Shown in pieces: positions 16,674-25,020 of a stretch of 64,000 nucleotides of DNA. Origin of the DNA: Domibacillus robiginosus (GTDB lineage Bacteria; Bacillota; Bacilli; Bacillales; Domibacillaceae); contig NZ_LAHL01000003.1 in the NCBI RefSeq assembly GCF_000966195.1, forward strand, positions 62,001-126,000. Reading direction: 5' to 3'. The translations under genes were made by a program, and so were the position numbers. The notes beneath the pieces are model-generated. The model did no database searches. It was not told the DNA's origin and was given only the letters and a program-made list of their open reading frames with translations. Positions within the stretch are counted from its first letter, which is position 1, and every line of letters starts with the position of its first letter.

Positions 16674-17315
16674 ATGAAACGGTATAAGCATTTGGCAGAG
16701 GGTGTCCGGTTTAAGCGGCATGGCGGTCATTGGAGGCCAGTTATTGCCTGTCAAGGGGAGTTAACGTTTGCAGGAGAAGGCAGAAGTGCAGTCGTATTTC
16801 GTATCGAAGGAACTGATCGGGCATTAAAGGTGTTTTATCCGGATAAAGTGCATATTGCAAAAGAAGAAGCAGATATTTACCGACTTCTTTCAGGAATTCC
16901 CCATTTTCCTCATTTGCATGAAGCCGGCGGCACGTATATCGTGATTGACTGGGTAGAAGGGAAAACCTTTTTCCAGTGTCTCGAGGGAGGAGTAGAAATT
17001 TCCGCCCGCCACATTCATGAAGCGGATCAGGCGCTCGAGGCAGCACGAAAACGAGGGTTAAACCCATCTGATGTTCATCTGCGCAACATCATGATTACAA
17101 CAGAAGGCAGCACCATGATTATTGATGTAGCCCGTTTCCGCCAGACAAAGGATTGTATGAACTGGGAAGACATTAAAACGGCTCATTCTGCTTTTTACAT
17201 GAAGCCCTTTTTCCCGAAGCGCTGGCCGAAACCGCTGCTTAATGTGATTGGTATTTTGTATAAAATGAGACTGATTCCCGTTTCGCGAACAGCACACGCA
17301 AAAAATCCGCAGTGA
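16674..17315 (+). CDS. YrzF-like serine/threonine kinase-fold protein
   Basis: A 213-aa single-domain kinase-fold protein. Start ATG 16674, five bases after GAGGAG (a GTG at 16668 overlaps the site). Visible motifs: GEGRSAVVFRIE glycine loop, ALKVF with the ATP lysine, and NPSDVHLRNIM with MIIDVARF in the catalytic and metal-binding positions (the HRD-like segment is altered to SDVHLRN). Length and motifs match B. subtilis YrzF, a putative serine/threonine protein kinase. Its TATAAT box is at 16641, just downstream of the hairpin array. It is monocistronic, with a terminator overlapping the stop. Targets unknown. Confidence 0.75.
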   Translation: MKRYKHLAEGVRFKRHGGHWRPVIACQGELTFAGEGRSAVVFRIEGTDRALKVFYPDKVHIAKEEADIYRLLSGIPHFPHLHEAGGTYIVIDWVEGKTFFQCLEGGVEISARHIHEADQALEAARKRGLNPSDVHLRNIMITTEGSTMIIDVARFRQTKDCMNWEDIKTAHSAFYMKPFFPKRWPKPLLNVIGILYKMRLIPVSRTAHAKNPQ

Positions 17316-17336
17316 CCTCTGTCTACTGCGGATTTT
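17302..17336. terminator. Bidirectional terminator, yrzF-like / M20 gene
   Basis: AAAATCCGCAGT / ACTGCGGATTTT. The stem includes the stop codon of the plus-strand gene and sits two bases before the end of the convergent M20 gene. Confidence 0.85.
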
Positions 17337-17338
17337 GC

Positions 17339-18466
17339 TTATTCTTTGCTTTTTAGCGCATGCCTTACGCTTGCAGCCAGTGCTTCAGCGCCAATTTTAA
17401 TAATGCGCCTGTCAAATGTCATATTTGGATGGTGAAGGCCGGGTGTAAGACCTGCACCAAGCCCCATCATACACGCTTTAATATGGGGTCGTTTAATTGT
17501 GTAAAAGTGGAAGTCGTCACTGCCGGATGTGATGAGCGGCTCTGCTAATGCTTGTTCGCCGCATACCTCAATAATGCCTTTTCGCAAAAATGCTTCTGCT
17601 TCGTCGGACACTTCAGCGGCAGGAGTAAAATCCATCCATTCATAATCAATTTGGACTTCGTACAGCAAGCTGATTTGTTCAATTTTATGCTCGACCGCTT
17701 TTTGAAGCTCTAAGAGTACTTTGTTGCGCTGGGCCCGGACATCAAGTCCGAATTTGCCTGAGCCAGGAATAATATTTAAGCTCTGGCCGCCGGCTTCAAT
17801 ATGTGTCATTTTAGCGGAATACGGTTCAAATGGTGAAAAGTTAATGGTATTGAGCTGCCGGCTCAAAGAAGACATCACTTCAATCGCATTAATTCCTTGA
17901 TGAGGCCGTGCCCCGTGTGCATCATCGCCAATGACTTTTCCGTGTAAAAAAGCAACAGCTCCGTGGTGAACGGATGGTGTAATTTTGCCGAACGGCACTT
18001 CCTCAATCGGCCGAAGATGAATGCCGAACAAGTAGTCAACATCATCAACAACGCCTTTTTTTACCATCTTTAGTGCGCCGGTCCCCGTTTCTTCAGCAGG
18101 CTGAAAAATAAATCGAACAGTGCCGCTGTCCTCTGTCAACTGGTCCTTTAAGGTTAAAATGGTACCGATGACAATCGACATATGCGCATCATGCCCGCAG
18201 GAATGGTTTGCGCGAAATTCCCCGTCTACCTGCTGCCACAGTGCGTCAATATCGGCACGAACGGCCACAACTGGTGATCCGCTGCCAATTTCTGCGATTA
18301 ATCCTGTACAATCGTCAAATGTATAAGAACGAATGCCTTCTTTTGTTAAAAGCTGTGAGATATAAGCAGTTGTTTCAGTTTCTTTCCAGCTGATTTCTGG
18401 ATGTGCATGCAAATGTTCGAAGATCTCAAGAAGCCTATTTTCAAATGTTAATTCCGTATGAGCCAT
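17339..18466 (-). CDS. M20 family amidohydrolase
   Basis: A 375-aa protein of the M20D family (amino acid N-acyl amidohydrolases, hippurate hydrolase/IAA-amino acid hydrolase type). Start MAHTELTF at 18466 follows GGGGGAGGG seven bases upstream. Metal-site segments are visible: SCGHDAHM (Cys/His/Asp), QPAEETGTGA (catalytic Glu), and HHPNMTFD near the end. A dimerisation domain sits between. It is likely cytoplasmic and hydrolyses N-acylated amino acids or peptides, but the substrate cannot be read from sequence. Separated by 79 bp from the divergently unrelated MFS gene end; same strand. Confidence 0.85.
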   Translation of the reverse strand: MAHTELTFENRLLEIFEHLHAHPEISWKETETTAYISQLLTKEGIRSYTFDDCTGLIAEIGSGSPVVAVRADIDALWQQVDGEFRANHSCGHDAHMSIVIGTILTLKDQLTEDSGTVRFIFQPAEETGTGALKMVKKGVVDDVDYLFGIHLRPIEEVPFGKITPSVHHGAVAFLHGKVIGDDAHGARPHQGINAIEVMSSLSRQLNTINFSPFEPYSAKMTHIEAGGQSLNIIPGSGKFGLDVRAQRNKVLLELQKAVEHKIEQISLLYEVQIDYEWMDFTPAAEVSDEAEAFLRKGIIEVCGEQALAEPLITSGSDDFHFYTIKRPHIKACMMGLGAGLTPGLHHPNMTFDRRIIKIGAEALAASVRHALKSKE

Positions 18467-18545
18467 CGCAAGCCCTCCCCCAGTCATTCTTTCTATTAGT
18501 ATAAGCGAAAATAAACCTTTTGGCTTGGCAAATAACTGAAAATTC

Positions 18546-19688
18546 TTATCTTTTTCCTCTTTTCATCAAAAAGCTGACTAAAACAGCAGGAACTGCCACC
18601 AGCGCCATGCTTAAAAAAGCAAACCTCGGCTCGATATCATATAAAAAGCCGGCACCAAACGTTAAAACAGCTGTACTTAACCCCATTCCTAATGAAGAAT
18701 AAACACCCTGGGCAGCTGGTATTTCTGATGAATCAAATTCTTCATGCAGTAGACGAATAAAGGCATAATGCGCAAGGCCGAATGTAAAAGCGTGAAATAC
18801 CTGAGCAAAAACATAAATGGCCACTGAAGGAAAAATAAACATGATACCCCAGCGCAAAACGGCTGCAAGCGCCGCCCACATAAACATAGACGGAACAGAG
18901 ACGTGGCGAAGAAACCGGTCAGCTACACTGAAAAAAAGAATCTCAGCGGCAACCGCAATATTTAAAATAACCCCCGTCCAAATATTGTTTACCCCCAGAT
19001 AGTCTAAATACAGCACGCCATAGTTGTAATACGCTGCGTGGGCACCTTGGATTAATACGCATGTAATAAGTGCCGTCACAAAACGGCGTGAGCCAAACAG
19101 CTGGCGCAGTGGCACACGCCGCAGGTCGCCGCTTTGCCCAAGAACAGGCGGTGTACGAAAAGAAGCCGCAGCTGCTGTGAAAACAAGGCTGCCGATTAAG
19201 ATGTACAAAATCGCTGTATCGGTAAACATGGCTGTTGCAATTCCAACGAGAAAAACAGATACCGTATAGCCGATTGAGCCCCATGAACGGCTTTTTCCAT
19301 AATGAATCCGCTCTGATTTCATTAAAAGGGCTCCCGCACTGTCTGCCATAGGCATAATGATTGGATAAATCAAGCTGAACACAATCATTACAACAAGCAG
19401 TAGACTGTAGCCGGAGGCTGGAATAAACAAAAAAGAAAGAAGCGCGGCGAGGATGGAAAACCATTTCAGCAGCGTGCCGGCCGGAAATCTGGCACTCAGG
19501 GCTGGATATAAGAAAAATGTAGAAGCTGCACGGACCAACAGTCCAATCGCAATGAGAGAGGAGGCTGTTTCAACAGGCAGCTGCTTTTCTGAAACAAGCC
19601 AGGCATTCCAGTAGGGCATGAAAATTCCCCAGGAAAAATAAAAAGCAAAAAACATAATTGAAAGCCAAATTTGTGAGTTGAAAATCAT
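18546..19688 (-). CDS. MFS transporter, PPP (HcaT-like) family
   Basis: A 380-aa integral membrane protein with about twelve hydrophobic helices. The N-terminus (SIMFFAFYFSWGIFMPYWNAWL) and the segment SRSWGSIGYTVSVFLVG, typical of the LacY/HcaT-like MFS_1 group, point to the phenylpropionate-permease-type subfamily. Substrate unknown. ATG at 19688 follows AAAGGAAG. It may be co-transcribed with the M20 gene downstream on the same strand, since no terminator is seen in the 79-bp gap. Confidence 0.75.
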   Translation of the reverse strand: MIFNSQIWLSIMFFAFYFSWGIFMPYWNAWLVSEKQLPVETASSLIAIGLLVRAASTFFLYPALSARFPAGTLLKWFSILAALLSFLFIPASGYSLLLVVMIVFSLIYPIIMPMADSAGALLMKSERIHYGKSRSWGSIGYTVSVFLVGIATAMFTDTAILYILIGSLVFTAAAASFRTPPVLGQSGDLRRVPLRQLFGSRRFVTALITCVLIQGAHAAYYNYGVLYLDYLGVNNIWTGVILNIAVAAEILFFSVADRFLRHVSVPSMFMWAALAAVLRWGIMFIFPSVAIYVFAQVFHAFTFGLAHYAFIRLLHEEFDSSEIPAAQGVYSSLGMGLSTAVLTFGAGFLYDIEPRFAFLSMALVAVPAVLVSFLMKRGKR

Positions 19689-19893
19689 CGAATCTTCCTT
19701 TATTTTGTCAGTATTTATCCATTATAACGAAAATATAATTTTTTTTGCTTAAAGAAGTAAAATAAATGAAGAATCTTTTTGAAAGGCTTTTCTTTTTTAG
19801 GAATTGGAATTTTGTGTGGGTTTTTGAAGGACATTGAAAAATGTTGTCGAAATAGGAAAAAGGAACGAATAAGATAAAGAGAAGGAGAATCGG

Positions 19894-20316
19894 ATGGAGA
19901 AACCAAATGAAGCAATGGAGAGTTCGCTTATTTTTGTCAATGGACGGAAAGAAGACTGTATGATTCGCTTTATGACGGTTTACCAGGAAGGACTCATACT
20001 CGATGCTGAATTTACACCCTTTGCCGAGCCGGCTGAGAAAGAATGGAATCTTGGTGAGAGAGGAGCAGTTAAACTGATTGTCGCTCAAAAAGGCTCATGG
20101 CAGGAAATTATGATTGACTACAATTTATCAGAAGGTTATCTGCACATTACCGCCGTAACCGCATCCTTTTTATCAAAATCGGTCATGATATCGATTGCAA
20201 GACGATTTTTTATTCGAAGGGGAGAAGCAGTTCAATACTTGTCTGCCCGCGCGCTTCTCAGCCATACAGAAGGGCAGCCCGAGCGTTTTCTTCTCATTGA
20301 TATTCCCGCTTTATAA
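19894..20316 (+). CDS. Hypothetical protein, 140 aa
   Basis: Not recognised. Start ATG 19894 with AGAAGGAG seven bases upstream. The sequence is mixed alpha/beta with no signal peptide or membrane segment, suggesting a small cytoplasmic protein; alternating hydrophobics around residues 20-110 suggest a beta-rich fold. It is divergent from the MFS gene and followed by a terminator hairpin that has been split by repeat element C. Confidence 0.6.
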   Translation: MEKPNEAMESSLIFVNGRKEDCMIRFMTVYQEGLILDAEFTPFAEPAEKEWNLGERGAVKLIVAQKGSWQEIMIDYNLSEGYLHITAVTASFLSKSVMISIARRFFIRRGEAVQYLSARALLSHTEGQPERFLLIDIPAL

Positions 20317-20318
20317 AT

Positions 20319-20343
20319 AACAGCTCTTGTCAAAGGAGCTGTT
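20319..20343 (+). terminator. Terminator hairpin, left copy flanking element C
   Basis: Stem AACAGCTC / GAGCTGTT. The same 25 bases recur at 20664-20688 with two differences; only the right copy keeps the T-run. Confidence 0.8.
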
Positions 20344-20663
20344 CAGACTGTAGACAAATTATTATTAAGAACCCGCGCACATGAACAGACTGGAGCAGCG
20401 GCGTCCGGGCAGCTCCGCTTTCCATGGGGCAGGCGCTGAGCCCGACTGCGCCTGTCGGCTCCATCGGTCTCAGCTGCCCGCTAGTCCCACAGGAGTCTGC
20501 GCCGCCAGTACGCCGCCAAGTGGCTTGCGAAAAGATTGGACCAGGTTAATTTGGTTGTATTTTTCTTTTGAAAAGGAGAAAATGCCTATTCTGACCTTGC
20601 TTATTGATCTTCAATACTACTTATCGGCTCTTTTTAAAAGCGAAAGACTTTGTCTACACACTG
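20344..20663. mobile_element. Group I MITE, element C (320 bp) with IS1182-type termini
   Basis: The left end CAGACTGTAGACAAA is identical over 15 bases to both ends of the IS1182-type element at 60078-61660. The right end TTTGTCTACACACTG is the inverted repeat with two differences. It contains no gene; an open frame through it is fortuitous. The subterminal sequence next to the right end matches the left end of element D1 (24333) in inverted orientation. Flanked by two copies of one terminator hairpin. It fits a non-autonomous derivative mobilised by an IS1182-type transposase. Confidence 0.75.
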
Positions 20664-20693
20664 AACGGCTCTTGTCAAAAGAGCTGTTTTTTT
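20664..20693 (+). terminator. Terminator hairpin, right copy flanking element C
   Basis: AACGGCTC / GAGCTGTT followed by T7; 23 of 25 bases equal the copy at 20319. Confidence 0.8.
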
Positions 20694-20729
20694 CTGCTAT
20701 ACTAGTAGAAAAATGGAGGGAGCGGAACA

Positions 20730-22727
20730 ATGAAACGTTTTGCAATGTGCTGGGTAATAGGTTCTGCTGCGCTCATCAGCGGCTGCGGCGGTCCCGATGC
20801 TCCGGAAACGGGACTGGAAGCGTATGTGAATGAGTGGAAGGACAATGATTATGGCGGGATGTATGAACACTTTACGAAAGAAACAAAATCATCTATAACG
20901 AAAAAAGAATTTACAGAGCAATACGAGAACATTATGTCTGATATTGAAATGGACAAGCTTAAAGTAGAGCTTCCAACTGAAGAAGATGTGACACTCGACA
21001 ATGAACAAACGGCACGGCTCCCTCTTCATATAGAAATGGATACAATCGCCGGGCCGCTTTCTTTTGAAAAAGAAGCAGTCATGAAGCTTGAAGAAACGGA
21101 TGAGGGCGAGGAATGGCTGATTGACTGGGATCCTTCGTTTTTGCTGCCCGAGTATGACTGGGGAGACAAAGTCCGTATTCAAACACTCCAAGCTGAGCGC
21201 GGTCGTATTTTTGACCGCAACGGCAGCTCGCTTGCGGTCAATGGAGAAGCGGTTTCTATTGGCGTGAATGCAGGTGCGATCGATGAAGCAGGCAAAGCAC
21301 AGCTGGCCAAAATTCTCGGTTTAACGACAGAAGATATCAATAAGCAGCTGAGCCAGAGCTGGGTCCAGGACGGTTACTTCGTTCCACTTCAAACTGTTGC
21401 TTCATCGAATAAAGAATTGATCCAAAAAGCCTCCGCTGTAAAAGGAGCAGCCACTTCTTCCAAAGCAGTCCGTTCGTATCCGTATGGTGCTGCCGCTGGA
21501 CATTTGACCGGTTACACAGGAGAAATTAATGCGGAAGAGCTGAAGGAAAATGAAGGATACGTACAGGGCGATCAAATTGGCAAGCGAGGTCTGGAGCAGC
21601 TGTTTGAAAAGCAGTTAAAAGAAACGGATGGCATCCAAATTTTTATCGACAAAGAAAAAGAAGAGCCGGTTGTCATCGCCAGAAAAGAACCGAAAAACGG
21701 CCAGGACATCAAGGTGACCATCAATGCCGACATGCAAAAAACCTTATATGAAAAAATGGGCGGGGCAGCAGGAACGGCTTCAGCGGTAGAGCCCGTATCA
21801 GGAGATGTGTTAGCCCTTGTTTCCTCTCCATCCTTTGATCCAAATGAATTTGCACGCGGCATACCTGCCAAGCGGTACACGACGCTTCAAGATGATCCGA
21901 AGCAGCCGCTTCTCAATCGTTTTGCGGCCGCTTATTCACCGGGATCTACGATGAAGCCTATTACAGCGTCGGTTGCGATGAAAGCAGGCAGGCTTGATCC
22001 AACGGCTGGTAAAACAATCAGTGGTCTTCAGTGGCAAAAGGATGCGTCATGGGGAAACTACCGGGTAACGCGGGTCAGTGAGTCAACGGCACCTGTTACG
22101 TTGGAGTCTGCTCTGGTAGCGTCCGATAATATTTATTTTGCTATGGCTGCGCTTGATACCGGAGCAGATGGAATGAAAGCAGGACTCGAATCATTCGGGT
22201 TTGGCGTAAAATACCCATTTGATTATCCAGTACGTGAGTCGCAAATTTCTAATAATGGTGAATTTGATTCGGATATTTTGCTCGCCGACACAGGCTACGG
22301 GCAGGGAGAAGTGTTAACCTCGATGACCCATCTTGCCAATGCCTACGGTGCTTTTTTAAACAAAGGAACGATTATGACGCCCCGTCTGCTGCTTGACGAT
22401 GAGCCGTCAGCCTGGCAGAAGGAACTTATTACAGAGGAGCAGGCAGCTATTATTAAGCAGGGGCTGCGGGGAGTAGTAGAGCGCGGAACGGCTCGTGCCG
22501 CCAATATTGAGGGCATGGCGGTCTCTGGTAAAACCGGCACAGCGGAAATTAAACAGGCGCAAGGAACGACCGGAAAAGAAAATGGCCTGTTCGTTTCCTA
22601 TGATGCAAACAATCCGTCTTTTGTTCTCGCGCTGCTTGTAGAAGATGTAGCAGAAGCGGGCGGAAGCAAGGTAGCTGTCGACAAAGCACGTGATTTTTAT
22701 GTACAATGGAAAACGTATAGAAAATAA
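20730..22727 (+). CDS. pbpC: Class B penicillin-binding protein (PBP3/MecA-type transpeptidase)
   Basis: A 665-aa peptidoglycan transpeptidase. Lipoprotein-type signal (ALISGCGG), then an NTF2-like MecA N-terminal domain (~25-140), the PBP dimerisation domain (RGRIFDRNG) and the transpeptidase domain with the catalytic SxxK at Ser406-Lys409 (GSTMKP), SDN (VASDNIY) and KTG (SGKTGTAE near 600). It crosslinks peptidoglycan outside the membrane. The layout equals B. subtilis PbpC (PBP3), the low-affinity class to which PBP2a belongs; beta-lactam behaviour cannot be inferred. Start ATG 20730 follows GGAGGGAGCG. The symbol is by similarity. Confidence 0.88.
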   Translation: MKRFAMCWVIGSAALISGCGGPDAPETGLEAYVNEWKDNDYGGMYEHFTKETKSSITKKEFTEQYENIMSDIEMDKLKVELPTEEDVTLDNEQTARLPLHIEMDTIAGPLSFEKEAVMKLEETDEGEEWLIDWDPSFLLPEYDWGDKVRIQTLQAERGRIFDRNGSSLAVNGEAVSIGVNAGAIDEAGKAQLAKILGLTTEDINKQLSQSWVQDGYFVPLQTVASSNKELIQKASAVKGAATSSKAVRSYPYGAAAGHLTGYTGEINAEELKENEGYVQGDQIGKRGLEQLFEKQLKETDGIQIFIDKEKEEPVVIARKEPKNGQDIKVTINADMQKTLYEKMGGAAGTASAVEPVSGDVLALVSSPSFDPNEFARGIPAKRYTTLQDDPKQPLLNRFAAAYSPGSTMKPITASVAMKAGRLDPTAGKTISGLQWQKDASWGNYRVTRVSESTAPVTLESALVASDNIYFAMAALDTGADGMKAGLESFGFGVKYPFDYPVRESQISNNGEFDSDILLADTGYGQGEVLTSMTHLANAYGAFLNKGTIMTPRLLLDDEPSAWQKELITEEQAAIIKQGLRGVVERGTARAANIEGMAVSGKTGTAEIKQAQGTTGKENGLFVSYDANNPSFVLALLVEDVAEAGGSKVAVDKARDFYVQWKTYRK

Positions 22728-22785
22728 GAAAATATAGGATTTTACTAGATCAATAGACTCTAAAAATAAAAAATATAAAAAGAGA

Positions 22786-22812
22786 TGAAATATTTTAGGC
22801 ACGTGTCGATAG
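22786..22812 (+). promoter_or_regulatory. Candidate sigma-D promoter of the LysM-NlpC/P60 gene
   Basis: TGAA, 15-bp spacer, GTCGATAG, compared with the sigma-D consensus TAAA-N15-GCCGATAT (9 of 12 positions). lytF, the closest B. subtilis counterpart of the gene downstream, is a sigma-D gene. Confidence 0.4.
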
Positions 22813-22850
22813 AACTAGAGAGTAGAAATGGAGAATAGAGGAGCGAGCGA

Positions 22851-24305
22851 ATGAATAAAACGGTTATTTCTTTAACAGCTGCAGCGTTTATTGCAACCGG
22901 TGCCGCGTCGGTTGCGCATGCTTCAGAAGTATACACAGTGAAAAAGGGTGACACGCTGTTCAGCATCGCCAATCATTATAAGCTATCGGTCGTTCAGTTA
23001 ATGGAACTGAATAATCTTACTTCAGATGCCTTATCCGTTCATGATCAGCTTATCGTGTCGCAGGCGGGAGAAAACGAGCAAATAGAATCAGGCCAGGTCG
23101 AAGCAGAATTGGCAGAGAAAGAGTCGGCTTCTGCAGAACCAGCTGTTTACACAGCGGCTGCTTCTTCTTACACAGTAAGAAGTGGTGATTCTCTTGGCCT
23201 GATCGCTTCCCGACATAAAACAAGTGTAGCAGCTCTAAAGCAGCTGAATGGTTTAACATCGGATCTTATTTACGTGGGACAAAAGTTGAAAGTAAACGGA
23301 AAAGCGGCGACTTTGACAAAGCCATCCTCTTTGTCAAAGCCGGCTATCTCAACCGGTACATACACTGTCCAAAGCCGTGATTCTCTTGGTCTGATTGCTT
23401 CCCGCTATAAAACAAGCGTTTCGTCGCTGAAGCAATTAAACGGTCTTTCAAGCGATGTGATTTACGTTGGGCAGAAGCTGAAGGTAAGCGGGAGTTCTTC
23501 TTCAGCAAAGCCGGTCAGCACATCCAAGCCATCGACTTCCACTTCAACGAGCACATACACCGTGAAAAGCGGTGATTCTCTTGGTGTAATTGCTTCCCGT
23601 TATAAAACAACAGTCTCGGCGCTGAAGCAATTAAATGGTTTAACGTCTGATGTGATTTATGTAGGGCAAAAGCTGAAGGTAAGCGGCAGTGCAGCGGGCA
23701 CCGGGAAGCCGACTTCTACTGTTAAGCCTTCTCCTCCCGTATCGACTGGTGTTTACACGGTTAAAAGTGGAGATTCGTTAAGCTTGATCGCTTCCCGTCA
23801 TGGAATGAGCACAGCGGCTTTGAAACAAATGAACGGTTTAAAGTCTGATGTTATTTTTGTTGGGCAGAAATTAAAGGTAGCCGGCGGCAATACAGGCAAG
23901 GCACCAACGCAGGTGAGTAACCCGCCTGCTTCTGGAGACTACAGTGTCTCAAAGCTCATTAGTACAGCTAAGTCTTTAATGGGCATTCCTTATGTGTGGG
24001 GCGGCGCTTCCACTTCTGGTTTTGATTGCAGCGGCTTTATTTATTATGTGTACAAGCAGGCAGGCAAAAGTATTTCCCGGACCAACACGGAAGGATATTA
24101 CAGCCGTTCCTATGAAGTGTCATCTCCGGCTGTAGGGGATCTTGTGTTTTTTAGTAATACGTATAAAAAAGGGATTTCGCACATGGGGATTTATGTAGGC
24201 GGCGGACAGTTTATTCACGCAAGTTCCTCTGCCGGCATTACCATATCGAGCTTGAGCAATTCGTACTTTCAGCCGAGGTTTACAGCATTTAAACGATTCT
24301 ATTAA
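22851..24305 (+). CDS. LysM (x5)-NlpC/P60 D,L-endopeptidase, LytF-like
   Basis: An autolysin of 484 aa. Signal peptide (residues 1-24, ending AHAS), then five LysM domains starting near residues 25, 104, 167, 232 and 300, separated by Ser/Thr/Pro linkers, and a C-terminal NlpC/P60 domain with Cys in DCSGF, His in SHMGIY and a distal His in FIHAS. B. subtilis LytF has the same five-LysM layout; such enzymes cleave the D-Glu-mDAP bond to separate daughter cells. LysM 2-5 are very alike, showing recent internal duplication. The ATG follows GAGGAGCGAGCG. Ends at a bidirectional terminator that now exists in three copies. Confidence 0.92.
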   Translation: MNKTVISLTAAAFIATGAASVAHASEVYTVKKGDTLFSIANHYKLSVVQLMELNNLTSDALSVHDQLIVSQAGENEQIESGQVEAELAEKESASAEPAVYTAAASSYTVRSGDSLGLIASRHKTSVAALKQLNGLTSDLIYVGQKLKVNGKAATLTKPSSLSKPAISTGTYTVQSRDSLGLIASRYKTSVSSLKQLNGLSSDVIYVGQKLKVSGSSSSAKPVSTSKPSTSTSTSTYTVKSGDSLGVIASRYKTTVSALKQLNGLTSDVIYVGQKLKVSGSAAGTGKPTSTVKPSPPVSTGVYTVKSGDSLSLIASRHGMSTAALKQMNGLKSDVIFVGQKLKVAGGNTGKAPTQVSNPPASGDYSVSKLISTAKSLMGIPYVWGGASTSGFDCSGFIYYVYKQAGKSISRTNTEGYYSRSYEVSSPAVGDLVFFSNTYKKGISHMGIYVGGGQFIHASSSAGITISSLSNSYFQPRFTAFKRFY

Positions 24306-24307
24306 AA

Positions 24308-24332
24308 AAACGGTCCTTTAGAAGGACCGTTT
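24308..24332. terminator. Terminator hairpin, first of three copies
   Basis: Perfect stem AAACGGTCCTT / AAGGACCGTTT directly after the NlpC/P60 gene. Related copies lie at 24643 and 24992. Confidence 0.85.
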
Positions 24333-24642
24333 CAGTGTGTAGATAAAGTCTTTCGCTTTTAAAAAAGAGCCGATAAGTGAAGCCTGCCGGACTTCGCGTT
24401 CCACGGGCAGTGCGGCAGCTTCCTCGGCTTGCGCCTGCGGGATCTGCCGATTCACTGTACTTCCCGCAGGAGTCTTCGTCCGGCAGGCTTCAATAGGTGT
24501 TGTTGAAGATCAATGAGTAAGGATAGAATAGACATTTTCTCTTTTTTACAAAGAAAAAATACGATCCTATTAGCTCTGTATAGTCTTGTCGCTAGTCTAT
24601 CCCGTTCATATGCACGGTCATCAATTATTTGTCGACATTAAA
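24333..24642. mobile_element. Group I MITE-like element D1
   Basis: The left end CAGTGTGTAGATAAAGTC continues as CTTTCGCTTTTAAAAAAGAG, the inverse of the right part of element C. The right end (ATTTGTCGACATT) is a worn form of the inverted terminus. The interior has a GC-rich inverted repeat (GAAGCCTGCCGGAC.. and GTCCGGCAGGCTTC). Non-coding. It sits exactly between terminator copies 1 and 2. Confidence 0.65.
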
Positions 24643-24670
24643 AAACGGTCCTTTATAGAGACCGTTTTTT
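24643..24670. terminator. Terminator hairpin, second of three copies
   Basis: AAACGGTC..GACCGTTT with inner CT/AG pairing, A-run before and T-run after. Confidence 0.8.
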
Positions 24671-24985
24671 AACTTAGTGTTGAAAAACAAAAAGGTTGAA
24701 AGGTTTTTTCTGTTTCTTCCAGCAAAGAAAGGGAAACAGACTAGGGTTTACTGGCTTTTTTTCCTCCCCACCAAGGCGGCAGGCGCGGGGCGGAGACTCC
24801 TAAGGGACTAGCGGGACAGGTGAGACCGGCTTTGCCGCGAAGCGGTGAAGACGAGCTCAGCGCCTGCCCCTTGGAAAGCGCAGCCCCGCGAATGCCGCCC
24901 TTTCTATGCTTCGGCTAAGAACGGTCACTATATGTGTAGAGTTTGAGGGTGATGTAGCTGGACAACATCCTATTTCAACAGAGTG
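24671..24985 (-). mobile_element. Group II repeat element D2
   Basis: Begins AACTTAGTGTTGAAAAACAA and ends GGACAACATCCTATTTCAAC, in the orientation opposite to elements B and E. Its interior carries GGCGGAGACTCCTAAGGGAC, which is the inverse of element E at 42270-42290. Located between terminator copies 2 and 3. Confidence 0.7.
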
Positions 24986-24989
24986 AAAA

Positions 24990-25020
24990 AAAAACGGCCC
25001 CTTTATAGGGACCGTTTTTT
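24990..25020. terminator. Terminator hairpin, third of three copies
   Basis: AAACGGCCCC..GGGACCGTTT with A-run and T-run. It serves the minus-strand SGNH-like gene, whose stop codon begins at 25019. Confidence 0.8.

Noticed and set aside
16270-16675. Minus-strand frames over element B and the hairpin array
   Set aside because: They have no ribosome binding sites and follow repeat boundaries, not gene boundaries.
20381-20833. 150-codon plus-strand frame through element C
   Set aside because: It lies in the repeat and runs out of frame into the PBP gene; composition is not protein-like.
23160-23880. Tandem DNA repeats of ~200 bp
   Set aside because: These are the LysM domains of the NlpC/P60 gene, not a separate repeat element.
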